From: Brevundimonas subvibrioides ATCC 15264
GTDB taxonomy: Bacteria; Pseudomonadota; Alphaproteobacteria; Caulobacterales; Caulobacteraceae
DNA: 64,000 bases
Assembly: GCF_000144605.1 (NCBI RefSeq)
Contig: NC_014375.1
Coordinates: 248,001-312,000, forward strand
Reading direction: 5' to 3'
Part shown: piece after piece, positions 8,161 through 19,130 of the stretch
Layout of the letters: each line of letters opens with the position of its first letter
Position numbering within the stretch: position 1 is the first letter of the stretch
Made by a program: the position numbers and the translations under genes
The notes under the pieces: model-generated
What the model was told of the DNA's origin: nothing
Seen by the model: only the letters and a program-made list of their open reading frames with translations
The model's database searches: none

Positions 8161-8188
8161 GAGGCCCCCGTGGAGACGCGGGGGTCTC
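8161..8188. terminator. Hairpin between convergent genes
   Basis: A 10-bp stem GAGGCCCCCG with CGGGGGTCTC (one G-T wobble) and an 8-nt loop lies between the dehydrogenase stop and the GIY-YIG gene stop, overlapping the latter by two bases. No T tract follows, so it may act in either direction only weakly. Confidence 0.5.
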
Positions 8189-8549
8189 AATCGTGTTCGG
8201 AAGGTGGGGTCCAGTTCGGATCGTTGACGGGATACCAGTCGGCCGCGAGATCCAGCCATTGCGGATTCGCGTCCTCGATCAGCTTCAGCTTCCAGTCGCG
8301 CATCCATTTCTTCAAGCGCCGTTCGCGCCGGATCGCATCGACGACCCATTGATGCTGTTCGTACCAGACCAGGTGAACGCAGCCGTGCTCGGCGGAGTAG
8401 CCGTCGGGATGGGTCCCGGTCTTGTGCTGCCAGACGCGCGCGTGGAGGTTCGAGGTCGACCCGATATAGACCCAGCCGTTCCGCCCGCTGGCCATGACGT
8501 AGGTCGCGATGAAGGTGCGGTGCGTCCCAACCGCACAACCTATCCGCAC
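8187..8549 (-). CDS. Single-domain GIY-YIG nuclease (URI/UvrC-type)
   Basis: A 120-residue protein that is almost entirely one GIY-YIG domain. The signature is WVYIGSTSNLHARVWQHK, with the catalytic Tyr and the Arg in ARVWQHK; a glutamate lies in RRERRLKKW further on. Stand-alone GIY-YIG proteins are presumed DNA endonucleases or repair factors, but most have no assigned role. The GTG start at 8549 is preceded by AAGGAAG; the nearby ATG at 8551 is in a frame that stops at once. A 183-bp palindrome begins only three bases upstream and carries the ribosome site. Confidence 0.83.
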   Translation of the reverse strand: MRIGCAVGTHRTFIATYVMASGRNGWVYIGSTSNLHARVWQHKTGTHPDGYSAEHGCVHLVWYEQHQWVVDAIRRERRLKKWMRDWKLKLIEDANPQWLDLAADWYPVNDPNWTPPSEHD

Positions 8550-8551
8550 AT

Positions 8552-8734
8552 CTTCCTTTCGTCATCCTCCGGCGTAGCGAAGCGAAGACCGGAGGACGCA
8601 GCGGCGCCGAAGGCGATCTGTTCAGGCACGACGTCAGCCGCCAGTGTCCGCGACAGGTTCGCGCTCCCGCGCGCCGCTGCGTCCCCCGGTCTGCGCCGCG
8701 AAGGCGCGGCTTGCCGGAGGATGACGAAAGGAAG
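8552..8734. repeat. Long palindrome (family D) abutting the GIY-YIG gene
   Basis: Terminal arms of 22 bp are perfectly complementary (8552-8573 and 8713-8734; outer sequence CTTCCTTTCGTCATCCTC). An inner pair of 21-bp arms (8587-8607 and 8671-8691) has one mismatch. The arms enclose a loop of about 63 bp. It occupies almost the whole gap between the GIY-YIG start and the clpB stop. Confidence 0.85.
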
Positions 8735-8746
8735 CGGGGTGCCTGG

Positions 8747-11335
<2,589 letters not shown>

Positions 11336-11374
11336 CTGGGTTCCCCGGAGAGGCGGACGTCGTTCAGACGCCCT

Positions 11375-11406
11375 CACATGAAGCGACGCCTTGATCTGGG
11401 GCAAAG
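11375..11406 (-). promoter_or_regulatory. Possible sigma32 heat-shock promoter of clpB
   Basis: On the minus strand CTTTG (11402-11406) is followed after 18 bp by CTTCATGTG (11375-11383). This resembles the alphaproteobacterial RpoH pattern CTTG-N17/18-CYTATNT. The match is partial; position upstream of a classic heat-shock gene is the main support. Confidence 0.3.
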
Positions 11407-11460
11407 GTGGTCGCGGGCAGGGGGGCGCACAAGGGGGGCGGATGGCGCTAGGGTCCCGCC

Positions 11461-12105
11461 ATGGTTCACGCCGCCTTTCCCGTCGATCCCGCCGTCCTGC
11501 TGCCGTTCCTGGTGGCGGTGTCGCTGATCGAGCTGACGCCGGGGCCGAACATGGGCTGGCTGGCGCTGGTGGCGCTGGGGCGGGGGCGGATCGCCGGGAT
11601 GGCGGCGGTGGCCGGGGTGACCCTGGGCCTGACGGCCTGGATGGTCGCGGCGGCCTTCGGGCTGACCACCGTCCTGCTGACGTTTCCGGGCCTGTATCAG
11701 GCAGTGCGCTGGGCCGGGGTGGCCTTCCTGCTGTGGCTGGCGTGGGAGGCCTGGGCGGGGGCGGGCAAGGTCGCGCCGGACGCGGAGCCCGACCGGCGGA
11801 CCCTGGGCGGGCTGTTCCTGCGGGGCCTGACCGGCAATCTGCTGAACCCCAAGGCCGCCGTCTTCTATGTCGCGCTTCTGCCGACCTTCATCCGGCCGGA
11901 CCGGGCCTCGCCGCTGGTGCAGGCCCTGACGCTGGGCGGACTGCATGTCGCGGTCAGCGTGGCGGTCCACACCCTGATCGTGCTGGGGGCCGCCTCGGCC
12001 GGGGCCGTGGTCATGCGGCGGATGCAGGGCGTCGTCGCCGGTCGGGCCATGGCGGCCGGGATCGCGGCGGTGGCGGTCTGGATGGCCTGGACCACCCGCG
12101 CCTGA
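11461..12105 (+). CDS. LysE/RhtB family amino-acid exporter
   Basis: A 214-residue inner-membrane protein with about six hydrophobic segments. It has the family signatures [10 protein letters not shown] near residue 25 and [12 protein letters not shown] near 127. LysE/RhtB proteins export amino acids or related metabolites by proton antiport; the substrate here is unknown. It is divergent from clpB and convergent with the outer-membrane receptor gene, and stands alone. Confidence 0.87.
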   Translation: MVHAAFPVDPAVLLPFLVAVSLIELTPGPNMGWLALVALGRGRIAGMAAVAGVTLGLTAWMVAAAFGLTTVLLTFPGLYQAVRWAGVAFLLWLAWEAWAGAGKVAPDAEPDRRTLGGLFLRGLTGNLLNPKAAVFYVALLPTFIRPDRASPLVQALTLGGLHVAVSVAVHTLIVLGAASAGAVVMRRMQGVVAGRAMAAGIAAVAVWMAWTTRA

Positions 12106-12126
12106 GCCACCGCCGGCCGGAACCGG

Positions 12127-14433
12127 TCAGCCGCCGCCGGGACCGGTCGAGAAGTCGAACTGTTCCGGCGGACGGCGCGGCCCGGTGCCGAGCGTCCAGC
12201 TGAGGCCGATGTAGAAGGCGCGCAGGCGGATGTTCTGTTCGGCCCGCTCGCGGAACAGGGGCGTCTCGTAGACCGAGGTGTTGTTGAACGAGTTCAGCAC
12301 GTCGCGGCCGGTGAAATTGAACGACAGGCTGTCGGTCAGTTTGCGGCGATAGCCGATGTTGAGCATGCCGCCGGCCTCGCGCGTGCCCTGGGCCAGCAGG
12401 CTCTCGCCCTGCCAGAAGCCCGAGACCTGGACGAAGTCCTTGGCCGTCGGCGTCCAGTTCAGGCTGAGGCGGCCGGTGGCGAAGGTGCCCTCGCGGTCCT
12501 GGCCGCCGGGCAGGCCCGCTGCGTCGATCTCCTGGCGGAAGACATTGACGCCGGCGCTGTAGCGCAGGGTCGGATGCAGGGCGCCGTTGGCGGTGGTCTC
12601 CAGACCCAGATCGCGGCGCGCGCCGAGGTTCTCGGGCCGGGTCAGGAAGACTCCGCCGCCGAGGTCCGTCACAACCTCGGTGAAGGCCTTGTCGGTGTCG
12701 CGCAGATAGGCGGTGACCTGGTAGAAGGTCGTGCCCTGCCGCTTCTGCCACATGGCCTCGAAGGCGTCGGTTTCCTGCGGCTCCAGATCGGGATTGCCCG
12801 AGCGCCGGTTCAGCGGGTCGCCGTAGGACACGAAGGGGTTCAGCTGGGCGGGCTGGGGGCGCTGGATGCGGCGCGAATAGCTGGCGCGCAGGGTCTCGGT
12901 CTCGGACAGCTGGTACTGCAGATGGGCCGTGGGATAGGCGCGGAAATAGTCCTGGGACGCCGAGGCGCCGCCGGTCAGGTCGTCGATCTCGATGTCGGCC
13001 TGTTCCAGCCGCAGCCCGGCCTGGGCCGAGAGTTTCTCCGTCAGGGGCCTTTCCCAGGTGCCGTACAGGGCGTGCACGGTCTGGCGCGCCTCGAACCGGT
13101 TGCTGAAGCCCGGAACGACGGAGAGCGTCCCCTCCGACGGGCCCTGGCGGAAGGTGACGTCCTGGTCCGGGCGCACGTCGGTCAGCTCGTAGCCGAGGCG
13201 CAGCTTGCCGCCGTCGGCCGTGGGCCGGACATAGGCGCTGGTGAAGCCCAGGGTGACCTGGTCCTGGTCCTGGTCCGTGCGTTCGGCCAGGCCGGTGCCC
13301 GCGGGCACGAGGAAGTCCGTCAGGGTCAGGCCGCCGGACTCGATGCTGTTGGAATCGTAGCGCAGCTCGTTGGACCATTCATGGCCGGCGTCGTCGAAAC
13401 GATGCAGCAGACGGGCGGTCGCGCCCCAGTTCGCATAGTCGAAGTCGGAACCGCCCGCGCGGCGGTAGGCGCTGGTCACGGCGCCCGCCGCGTTTCGCGT
13501 CTCGAACAGGCTGTCGACGTCCCCGTCGCCCTGGAAGGCGATGCTGCGTACCTCTCCCGTCAGCTGGGTGCGATCGGTCAGCCGGTACTCGGCGCTGAAA
13601 CGGGCGACCGTGCCGGTCTGGTCGGACTCCTGGGTCGTGTCGTTGCGGGTGGTCGAGACCACCGCCCCGGTGACGGGATCGAGCTGTTCGCGCAGGCGGT
13701 TGAGCTCGAACTGGCTGGGATCGGCCCGGTAGCTGAGGTCGCCGGACAGGGTCAGCCGGTCCTTCTGCCACGAGCCGCTGCCGCCGAGGTTCCAGCGGCC
13801 GTTGTCGCCGACGTTGGCGCGGATCGAGCCGGTGGTCTGGCTGCCGGCGCGCGGGGCGGTCGGCTTGGTGATCAGGTTGATGACCCCGCCCGAGCCCTCG
13901 GGGCTGTAGGCGGCCGACGGGTTGGTCATGACCTCGATACGGGCATAGCGGTCGGCGGGCAGCTGCAGCAGGGCCTGGGCCCGGCCCTCGCCCGTCAGGA
14001 TCCCCGACGGGCGGCCGTCGACCAGGATGGTGACGCCGGAATCGCCGCGCAGGGAGACATTGCCCTGGGGGTCGACGTCCACCGAGGGCACGTTGCGCAG
14101 GGCGTCGGCGAGACTGCCGGTCGTGGCCTGCAGGTCGTTGGCGAGGCTGTAGCTGACCGAGTCGATCGAGGTGCGGACCTCGGTGGTGCTGCCGGTCACG
14201 ACCACGTCGCCCACGGCGGAGGGCTCGGCCTCGGCCGGTTCGGCGGCAGGGGCGTCCTGCGCGGCCTGGGGCGTCGCGGGGGCTGGGGCTGGGGCGGGCG
14301 TCGGAACGGACGCCGGCGTCTGGGCCGGCCGCGTGCCGCCGGCGGGCGCCGGAACCGTGGTCTGGGCCATGGCGGACGGGGCGAGGGCCAGCACGGCCAC
14401 CCCGGCAAGCAGGATCGATCGGGTTCGGTTCAT
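12127..14433 (-). CDS. TonB-dependent receptor-like outer membrane beta-barrel protein
   Basis: A 768-residue outer-membrane protein with a signal peptide (cleavage after AMA near 23). A Pro/Ala/Thr-rich linker spans about 24-70. The plug domain includes the TonB-box-like DVVVTGS, and NVPSVDVDPQGNVSLRG and ILVDGRPSG near 120-140. A large barrel follows, of the outer membrane protein beta-barrel family with receptor-like plug. Such proteins import siderophores, sugars or peptides with TonB energy; the ligand is not evident. It lacks the aromatic last residue usual for barrels, ending in a short Gly-rich tail. Divergent from the Tat-exported serine hydrolase at 14655, a possible functional partner. 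Confidence 0.85.
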   Translation of the reverse strand: MNRTRSILLAGVAVLALAPSAMAQTTVPAPAGGTRPAQTPASVPTPAPAPAPATPQAAQDAPAAEPAEAEPSAVGDVVVTGSTTEVRTSIDSVSYSLANDLQATTGSLADALRNVPSVDVDPQGNVSLRGDSGVTILVDGRPSGILTGEGRAQALLQLPADRYARIEVMTNPSAAYSPEGSGGVINLITKPTAPRAGSQTTGSIRANVGDNGRWNLGGSGSWQKDRLTLSGDLSYRADPSQFELNRLREQLDPVTGAVVSTTRNDTTQESDQTGTVARFSAEYRLTDRTQLTGEVRSIAFQGDGDVDSLFETRNAAGAVTSAYRRAGGSDFDYANWGATARLLHRFDDAGHEWSNELRYDSNSIESGGLTLTDFLVPAGTGLAERTDQDQDQVTLGFTSAYVRPTADGGKLRLGYELTDVRPDQDVTFRQGPSEGTLSVVPGFSNRFEARQTVHALYGTWERPLTEKLSAQAGLRLEQADIEIDDLTGGASASQDYFRAYPTAHLQYQLSETETLRASYSRRIQRPQPAQLNPFVSYGDPLNRRSGNPDLEPQETDAFEAMWQKRQGTTFYQVTAYLRDTDKAFTEVVTDLGGGVFLTRPENLGARRDLGLETTANGALHPTLRYSAGVNVFRQEIDAAGLPGGQDREGTFATGRLSLNWTPTAKDFVQVSGFWQGESLLAQGTREAGGMLNIGYRRKLTDSLSFNFTGRDVLNSFNNTSVYETPLFRERAEQNIRLRAFYIGLSWTLGTGPRRPPEQFDFSTGPGGG

Positions 14434-14654
14434 TGGTCTGTGCCCCCTGGCATTCGCTCGACCGCCCCGGCGACCGATGTCCCGCCGATAGCAGACGATC
14501 GACGCAGGCCCGAGTTACAACCCTGTCATAACGTCATGATTTCAGAAGGTTACGGTCCGGTCACGGTTGTGGCGGAAGCATGGCGGACGCCGCGGACGCC
14601 GACTGGCGTCACGGGCGGCGCGGCGCTAGCGTGATCGCCTGCCCGGAGCCGCCC

Positions 14655-16274
14655 ATGACCGTTTCGCCCTTCCGCCTGACCCGCCGCTCAGCCCTGTTCG
14701 CCTCGGCCGGAGCCGCCGCCCTGCCCGCCGTCGCGTGGAGCCAGGCGGCCAACGACGATGCCAGTCTGGCCGAGGCGATCGATGCCTATGTGACCGCGGC
14801 CATGGCCGCCTGGCCGGATCAGCCGGCCCTGGGGGTGGCGGTCGTGAAGGACGGTCAGGCGGTGCTGACGCGCGGCTATGGCGTCAAGGTGCAGGGTCAG
14901 GCGGCGCGCGCCGACGAGCACACCCTGTTCGCCATCGCCTCCAACACCAAGAACGTCACCGCCGCCTGCCTGGCCATGCTGGTCGACGAGGGCAAGGTGA
15001 AGTGGGACGAACCGGTCCGGACCTATCTGCCCGGTTTCACCCTGTCGGACCCCTATATCGGCGCGCACATCACCGTGCGCGACACCCTGAGCCACCGGGC
15101 CGGGTTCGGCCTGGGGGCCGGCGACCTGCTGTTCTGGCCCAACTCGGACCGCACCCGCGCCGAGGTTCTGGCGGCCGTGCCTTTCGTGCCGATCGAGGAC
15201 GGGCTGCGGGCCAACTACCACTACTGCAACCTGATGTTCGTGGTCGCCGGGGCGGTGCTGGAGGCGGTCTCGGGCCTGACGTGGGAGGCCTTCGTCCAGA
15301 CCCGGGTGCTGGACCCGCTGGGCATGACCGACACCGTGCCGATGGCCAGCCAGGCGGATCCGGCCCGGTCCGCCCTGCCCCACGCCCGGATCGGGCCGCC
15401 GCTGCGCTATCAGGGCGAGATGACGAAGATCGCGGACAGTATCGTCGGCATCTGGAACTGGGATTCGGCCGCGGCCGCGGGCGGCATCTGCGCCTCGCCG
15501 GCCGACTGGGCGAAGTGGATGATCCTGAGGCTTGGAAACGGGGCCATGCCCGACGGGACCCGGCTGTTCACCGAGGCCCGGGCGACCGAGATGTGGCGTC
15601 CGAACGTGGTCATCTCCGGCACGCCCGGCCCGACCGCCGAACTGCCCGGCCGGGCCATCGCCTCGACCTACGCCATGGGCCATCAGGTGCAGGACTATCG
15701 CGGCGAGCGGATCGTCAGCCACGGTGGCGGCTCGCCCGGCGGCAACTCCTTCACCGTCCTGATCCCGGGCCGGAAGGCGGGGGTCTCGGTCTTCTCCAAC
15801 GCCGAGGAGAATTTCCTGCTGCGGACCCTGCGCAGCGGCCTCGTCGACATCGTGATGGGCAAACAGGGCTTCGACTGGATCGCGGATTCGAAACGGCTGG
15901 AGGCCGAGGGGATCGCGGAGTCGCTGAAGGCGGCCACCGAGATCGACGCGAAACAGGCCGCCGGCGCGCCGCCCACCCTGCCGCTGTCGGCCTTCGTCGG
16001 GACCTGGCGCGATCCCTGGTACGGCGACATCACGATCGAGGCCCGCGACGTCGGCCTGTGGCTGACCTTCACCCGCAACGCCGCGCTTCAGGGGCCGCTG
16101 GAACCCTATGACGGCAACACCCTGCGCACCCGCTTCCCCGACAAGCGCGAGGAAGACGCCTTCGTCACCTTCGAGATCGAGGACGGGCGACCGGTGCGGG
16201 CGACGGTCAAGGGCGTGAGCCCGGATATCGACTTCAGCTACGACTACCAGGACCTGAGGCTGACGCGGGTGTGA
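14655..16274 (+). CDS. Tat-exported serine hydrolase (beta-lactamase family with C-terminal DUF3471-like domain)
   Basis: A 539-residue periplasmic enzyme with a twin-arginine signal (LTRRSALFASAGAAA). The catalytic domain has SxxK as SNTK near residue 96, LSHRAGF near 146 and YxN-type YHYCN near 189; HGGGSPGG near 355 stands in the KTG-like position. A C-terminal beta-rich domain follows from about 440 (FVGTWRDPWYGD), typical of DUF3471. Family members act as esterases, D-amino peptidases or carboxypeptidases. It is divergent from the outer-membrane receptor and followed by repeat family A. The start at 14655 has GGAG upstream and places the RR motif correctly. Confidence 0.85.
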   Translation: MTVSPFRLTRRSALFASAGAAALPAVAWSQAANDDASLAEAIDAYVTAAMAAWPDQPALGVAVVKDGQAVLTRGYGVKVQGQAARADEHTLFAIASNTKNVTAACLAMLVDEGKVKWDEPVRTYLPGFTLSDPYIGAHITVRDTLSHRAGFGLGAGDLLFWPNSDRTRAEVLAAVPFVPIEDGLRANYHYCNLMFVVAGAVLEAVSGLTWEAFVQTRVLDPLGMTDTVPMASQADPARSALPHARIGPPLRYQGEMTKIADSIVGIWNWDSAAAAGGICASPADWAKWMILRLGNGAMPDGTRLFTEARATEMWRPNVVISGTPGPTAELPGRAIASTYAMGHQVQDYRGERIVSHGGGSPGGNSFTVLIPGRKAGVSVFSNAEENFLLRTLRSGLVDIVMGKQGFDWIADSKRLEAEGIAESLKAATEIDAKQAAGAPPTLPLSAFVGTWRDPWYGDITIEARDVGLWLTFTRNAALQGPLEPYDGNTLRTRFPDKREEDAFVTFEIEDGRPVRATVKGVSPDIDFSYDYQDLRLTRV

Positions 16275-16283
16275 GACGGTGAC

Positions 16284-16436
16284 GGTCTCCCTCCCCCTCG
16301 GGGGAGGGCAGATCGCGAAGCGATCGGGTGGGGCGGGTAAGGCAAGCCGGACTCAGACCTGCGTCGTATCGCCTTGCCGCCCCCACCCGGTCTCCGCTGC
16401 GCTCCGACCACCCTCCCCCGAGGGGGAGGGAGACGA
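16284..16436. repeat. Long palindromic repeat, family A, copy 2
   Basis: Same architecture and orientation as the copy at 6271-6410: CTCCCTCCCCCTCGGGGGAGGG on the left and ACCCTCCCCCGAGGGGGAGGG on the right, each itself a hairpin. The outer ends pair too, and the centre is divergent. It lies between two convergent genes. The minus-strand monooxygenase frame stays open through more than half of it. Confidence 0.85.
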
Positions 16437-17633
16437 TCGCGGATCCAGCAGCACCCCCGACACGGTCGCGGCCAGCATCCGGGCGGCGAAGGGCAGGCGG
16501 GCGAGCTTGCCGAGCACGTGGTCGCGGACCCAGGGCAGGGACTTGCCGTCGGCCTGGTAGAAGGGGGTGAAGCCCATCGACAGGGCCTGGTACAGCCGCA
16601 CGTGCCAACGCCGCGCCGCGGCATAGGCCGACAGCGCCTCGCCCAGATCGGCATGGGCCTCCAGCGCGTCGGCCAGGGCCTGGGCGTCCAGCAGCCCCAT
16701 GTTCACGCCCTGGCCCAGCTGGGGGCTGGTGGAGTGGGCCGCGTCGCCGACGACGGCCAGACGGTCGGCAACCGGCAGGGGCAGGGTGTGGTGGCCGTAG
16801 CGGGCGAGGGTCAGCTGGTCCGGATCGGTCAGGGTGTCGAGCACGGGCGAGACCTCGGGCCACAGGCCGCGGACCTCGGCCTTCCACGGCTCCAGCCCCG
16901 TCGCCCGCCATTCGGGGTGGTCGGCGTGCTTTAGGCTCCAGAAGAAGGTCGCCAGCCGGTCGGGGCCGTCCGGCCGGGTGCCGCAGGGCAGGACGCCGAT
17001 CATGCGCGAGGCCCCGCGATAGACCTGTTCCAGCGCGCCCTCGTCGAAGGGGGTCCCGGGCCAGGGCACGGTGGCCCACAGCGCGCCCCACGGCAGTTCG
17101 GCGCGGCGCGACCCCTGCGCGACCCCCAGGGCGTGAGCGACCGGCGAGCGCGCGCCCGAGGCGTCGACGACCAGATCGAAGGTCGGGCCGGTCCCGCCCC
17201 GGGCCGTCGTCATCCGCCCGCCGGACGCGGCCACGACCTCGGTGTCGGTCTGGAACTGGACCCCCTCGGCCAGACAGGCGTCGTGCAGGACGTGGAAGAT
17301 CGTCGCCCGGTGGACGCCCAGGGCGTTGATGCCGTCGGGGCGGGGCGTCTTCAGGTCCGAGTATTTGACGTCGAGCACGACCCGGCGACGGCGCGCCTCC
17401 CGCCCGAAGACGTGGTTCAGCGGCTGGCCGAGCGCGGTGATCCGGGCCGTCAGACCCAGCCGGTCCAGCACAGACAGGCCGGTCGACTGCAGCATGAAGC
17501 CCGCGCCGATCGGACGCGGCGCGTCGAACCGTTCGTGCACGACGACGCGGCGGCCCTGACGCCGGAGCATCAGGGCCAGGGCCAGGCCGGTCGGACCCGC
17601 GCCGACGATCGCGACGTCTGCAGGACCTTTCAC
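16353..17633 (-). CDS. FAD-dependent aromatic-ring monooxygenase (PHBH/UbiH fold)
   Basis: Flavoprotein of the p-hydroxybenzoate hydroxylase superfamily, inserting oxygen into an aromatic or polyketide-like substrate using NAD(P)H. The 426-residue product begins with the FAD-binding VAIVGAGPTGLALAL at residue 8. It carries the second FAD motif VVGDAAHSTSPQLGQG near 297. The GTG start at 17633 is chosen to keep the N terminus short; another GTG at 17648 is possible, and neither has a clear ribosome site. From about residue 399 the frame reads through repeat family A, adding some 28 Ser/Gly/Arg-rich residues not belonging to the fold. Closely follows the DUF4893 lipoprotein gene. Confidence 0.85.
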   Translation of the reverse strand: MKGPADVAIVGAGPTGLALALMLRRQGRRVVVHERFDAPRPIGAGFMLQSTGLSVLDRLGLTARITALGQPLNHVFGREARRRRVVLDVKYSDLKTPRPDGINALGVHRATIFHVLHDACLAEGVQFQTDTEVVAASGGRMTTARGGTGPTFDLVVDASGARSPVAHALGVAQGSRRAELPWGALWATVPWPGTPFDEGALEQVYRGASRMIGVLPCGTRPDGPDRLATFFWSLKHADHPEWRATGLEPWKAEVRGLWPEVSPVLDTLTDPDQLTLARYGHHTLPLPVADRLAVVGDAAHSTSPQLGQGVNMGLLDAQALADALEAHADLGEALSAYAAARRWHVRLYQALSMGFTPFYQADGKSLPWVRDHVLGKLARLPFAARMLAATVSGVLLDPRSSPSPSGEGGRSAAETGWGRQGDTTQV

Positions 17634-17650
17634 GCCGGGGCGGGGCACCG

Positions 17651-18316
17651 TCAGGCCGGGACCAGTTCGATCAGGTCGAGGTTGGATTCGGTCTGGGGCC
17701 AGGGGATGACCAGCCGCCAGCGCGCCTCGCCGATGCGTTCCAGCACGGCGATCAGGTCGCGTTCCGGCCGCTGGCCATAGGAGTTGGCGGGCGGCTCGAC
17801 GGCCAGGGCCAGGGACCCCAGCATGACCATCTGGCGGTCGTCCTCGGGGAACAGCAGGCCGGACGGGCGCTGGGAGCCCGTGGTCTTGGAGAATTTCAGC
17901 CCGCGCGGCGTGGCCTCGATGCGGCAGGCGAACCAGTCGTAGACGACATAGCCCAGACCCTGTTCCCCGCCCTGGGAGCCCAGCTTCACCGTGCGGCAGC
18001 GGTACGCCCCGACCGGCGGGGTGACGTCGCGGCGCGCCGCGCCCGGCTCGATCAGGTCGCCGAGGGACCGCAGGTCGCCCGAGCCGGTCTGGCGACGCGC
18101 CTGTTCCAGCGCCAGCCGCCAGGCCGCGTCGCGGCGGGCATAGCGATCGCGGTCGGCCGAGCGGACGATGCCGCGCCAGTCGCGCAGCGCCCCGGTGTTG
18201 ATGCTGCCCGAAACCGTCGTCGCGGGCATGGGCGGCGGGGGCGGCGGCGGGGGCGTGGCGGCGCAGGCCGTCAGGATCAGCGGCAGGACCAGACGGGAGA
18301 GGCGGGCGAGACGCAT
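17651..18316 (-). CDS. DUF4893 lipoprotein
   Basis: A 221-residue protein with a lipoprotein signal peptide (LPLILTACA, lipobox Cys near 18) and a run of eight prolines just after it. The rest resembles DUF4893. It has YRCRTVKLG near residue 105, an FACRI stretch near 130, TGSQRPSG near 147, and a C-terminal [22 protein letters not shown]. The domain has no known activity. It is predicted to be anchored to an envelope membrane facing the periplasm. The monooxygenase gene starts 18 bp after its stop, so the two are probably cotranscribed. Confidence 0.72.
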   Translation of the reverse strand: MRLARLSRLVLPLILTACAATPPPPPPPPMPATTVSGSINTGALRDWRGIVRSADRDRYARRDAAWRLALEQARRQTGSGDLRSLGDLIEPGAARRDVTPPVGAYRCRTVKLGSQGGEQGLGYVVYDWFACRIEATPRGLKFSKTTGSQRPSGLLFPEDDRQMVMLGSLALAVEPPANSYGQRPERDLIAVLERIGEARWRLVIPWPQTESNLDLIELVPA

Positions 18317-18467
18317 GGAGGCTCCGGGTAACCGCGAACGGCAGGACGGAGCCCCAGTCGGGCGGCCACGTCAAGCGGGGGGGCGTCAAGCGGCGGCCGT
18401 CGAGCGGAGGGCCACGATGCGATCCGCCGCGCTTGCCCCTGTCGCGCTCCCGGCCTATCCCCTGACC

Positions 18468-19130
18468 ATGCCGACAACGCCCCTGATCTGCCCGTCCATC
18501 CTGGCCTCGGACTTCGCCAAACTGGGTGCCGAGGTCGCCGCGATCGAGGCGGCGGGGGCCGACTGGGTCCACGTCGACGTGATGGACGGCCATTTCGTGC
18601 CCAACATCACCATCGGCCCGGACGTGGTGAAGGCGCTGCGCCCCCACACCTCCCTGCCGTTCGACGTCCACCTGATGGTCGCGCCGGTCGATCCGTGGCT
18701 GGAGGCCTACCGCGAGGCCGGGGCCGACATCCTGACCGTCCATCCCGAAAGCGGGCCCCACCTGCACCGGACCCTGGGGCGCATCCGCCAGCTGGGCGCG
18801 AAGGCCGGCGTGGTGCTGAACCCCGGCACGCCGCTGAGCGTGCTGGAGGACGTGATCGAGCTGGTCGACCTGGTGCTGCTGATGTCGGTCAATCCGGGCT
18901 TCGGCGGGCAGTCGTTCATCGGCTCGACCCTGAAGAAGATTGAGCGGACCCGGGCGATGCTGGACGCGGCCGGATCGTCCGCACACCTGCAGGTCGACGG
19001 CGGGGTGACGGCGGCCAATGCCGGGGCCTGCGTCGCCGCCGGGGCCGACGCCCTCGTGGCCGGAACCGCCGTGTTCCGGGGCGGGCCGGACGCCTATGCC
19101 GCCAACATCGCCGCGCTGAAAGCTGCATGA
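18468..19130 (+). CDS. rpe: Ribulose-phosphate 3-epimerase
   Basis: Interconverts ribulose-5-phosphate and xylulose-5-phosphate in the pentose phosphate pathway. The 220-residue TIM barrel has [14 protein letters not shown] at the N terminus, [12 protein letters not shown] near 34 with the catalytic Asp and metal His, and DVHLMV near 67. It also has [12 protein letters not shown] near 140 and the phosphate loop VDGGV near 175. The ATG at 18468 gives the standard length. The stop overlaps the start of the heparinase-like gene by 4 bp (ATGA), a gene pair conserved in alphaproteobacteria. Confidence 0.95.
   Translation: MPTTPLICPSILASDFAKLGAEVAAIEAAGADWVHVDVMDGHFVPNITIGPDVVKALRPHTSLPFDVHLMVAPVDPWLEAYREAGADILTVHPESGPHLHRTLGRIRQLGAKAGVVLNPGTPLSVLEDVIELVDLVLLMSVNPGFGGQSFIGSTLKKIERTRAMLDAAGSSAHLQVDGGVTAANAGACVAAGADALVAGTAVFRGGPDAYAANIAALKAA

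Noticed and set aside
14434..14654. Possible regulatory element between the TonB-type barrel and the Tat hydrolase.
   Set aside because: No convincing operator, riboswitch or sigma box could be defined beyond scattered AT-rich words.
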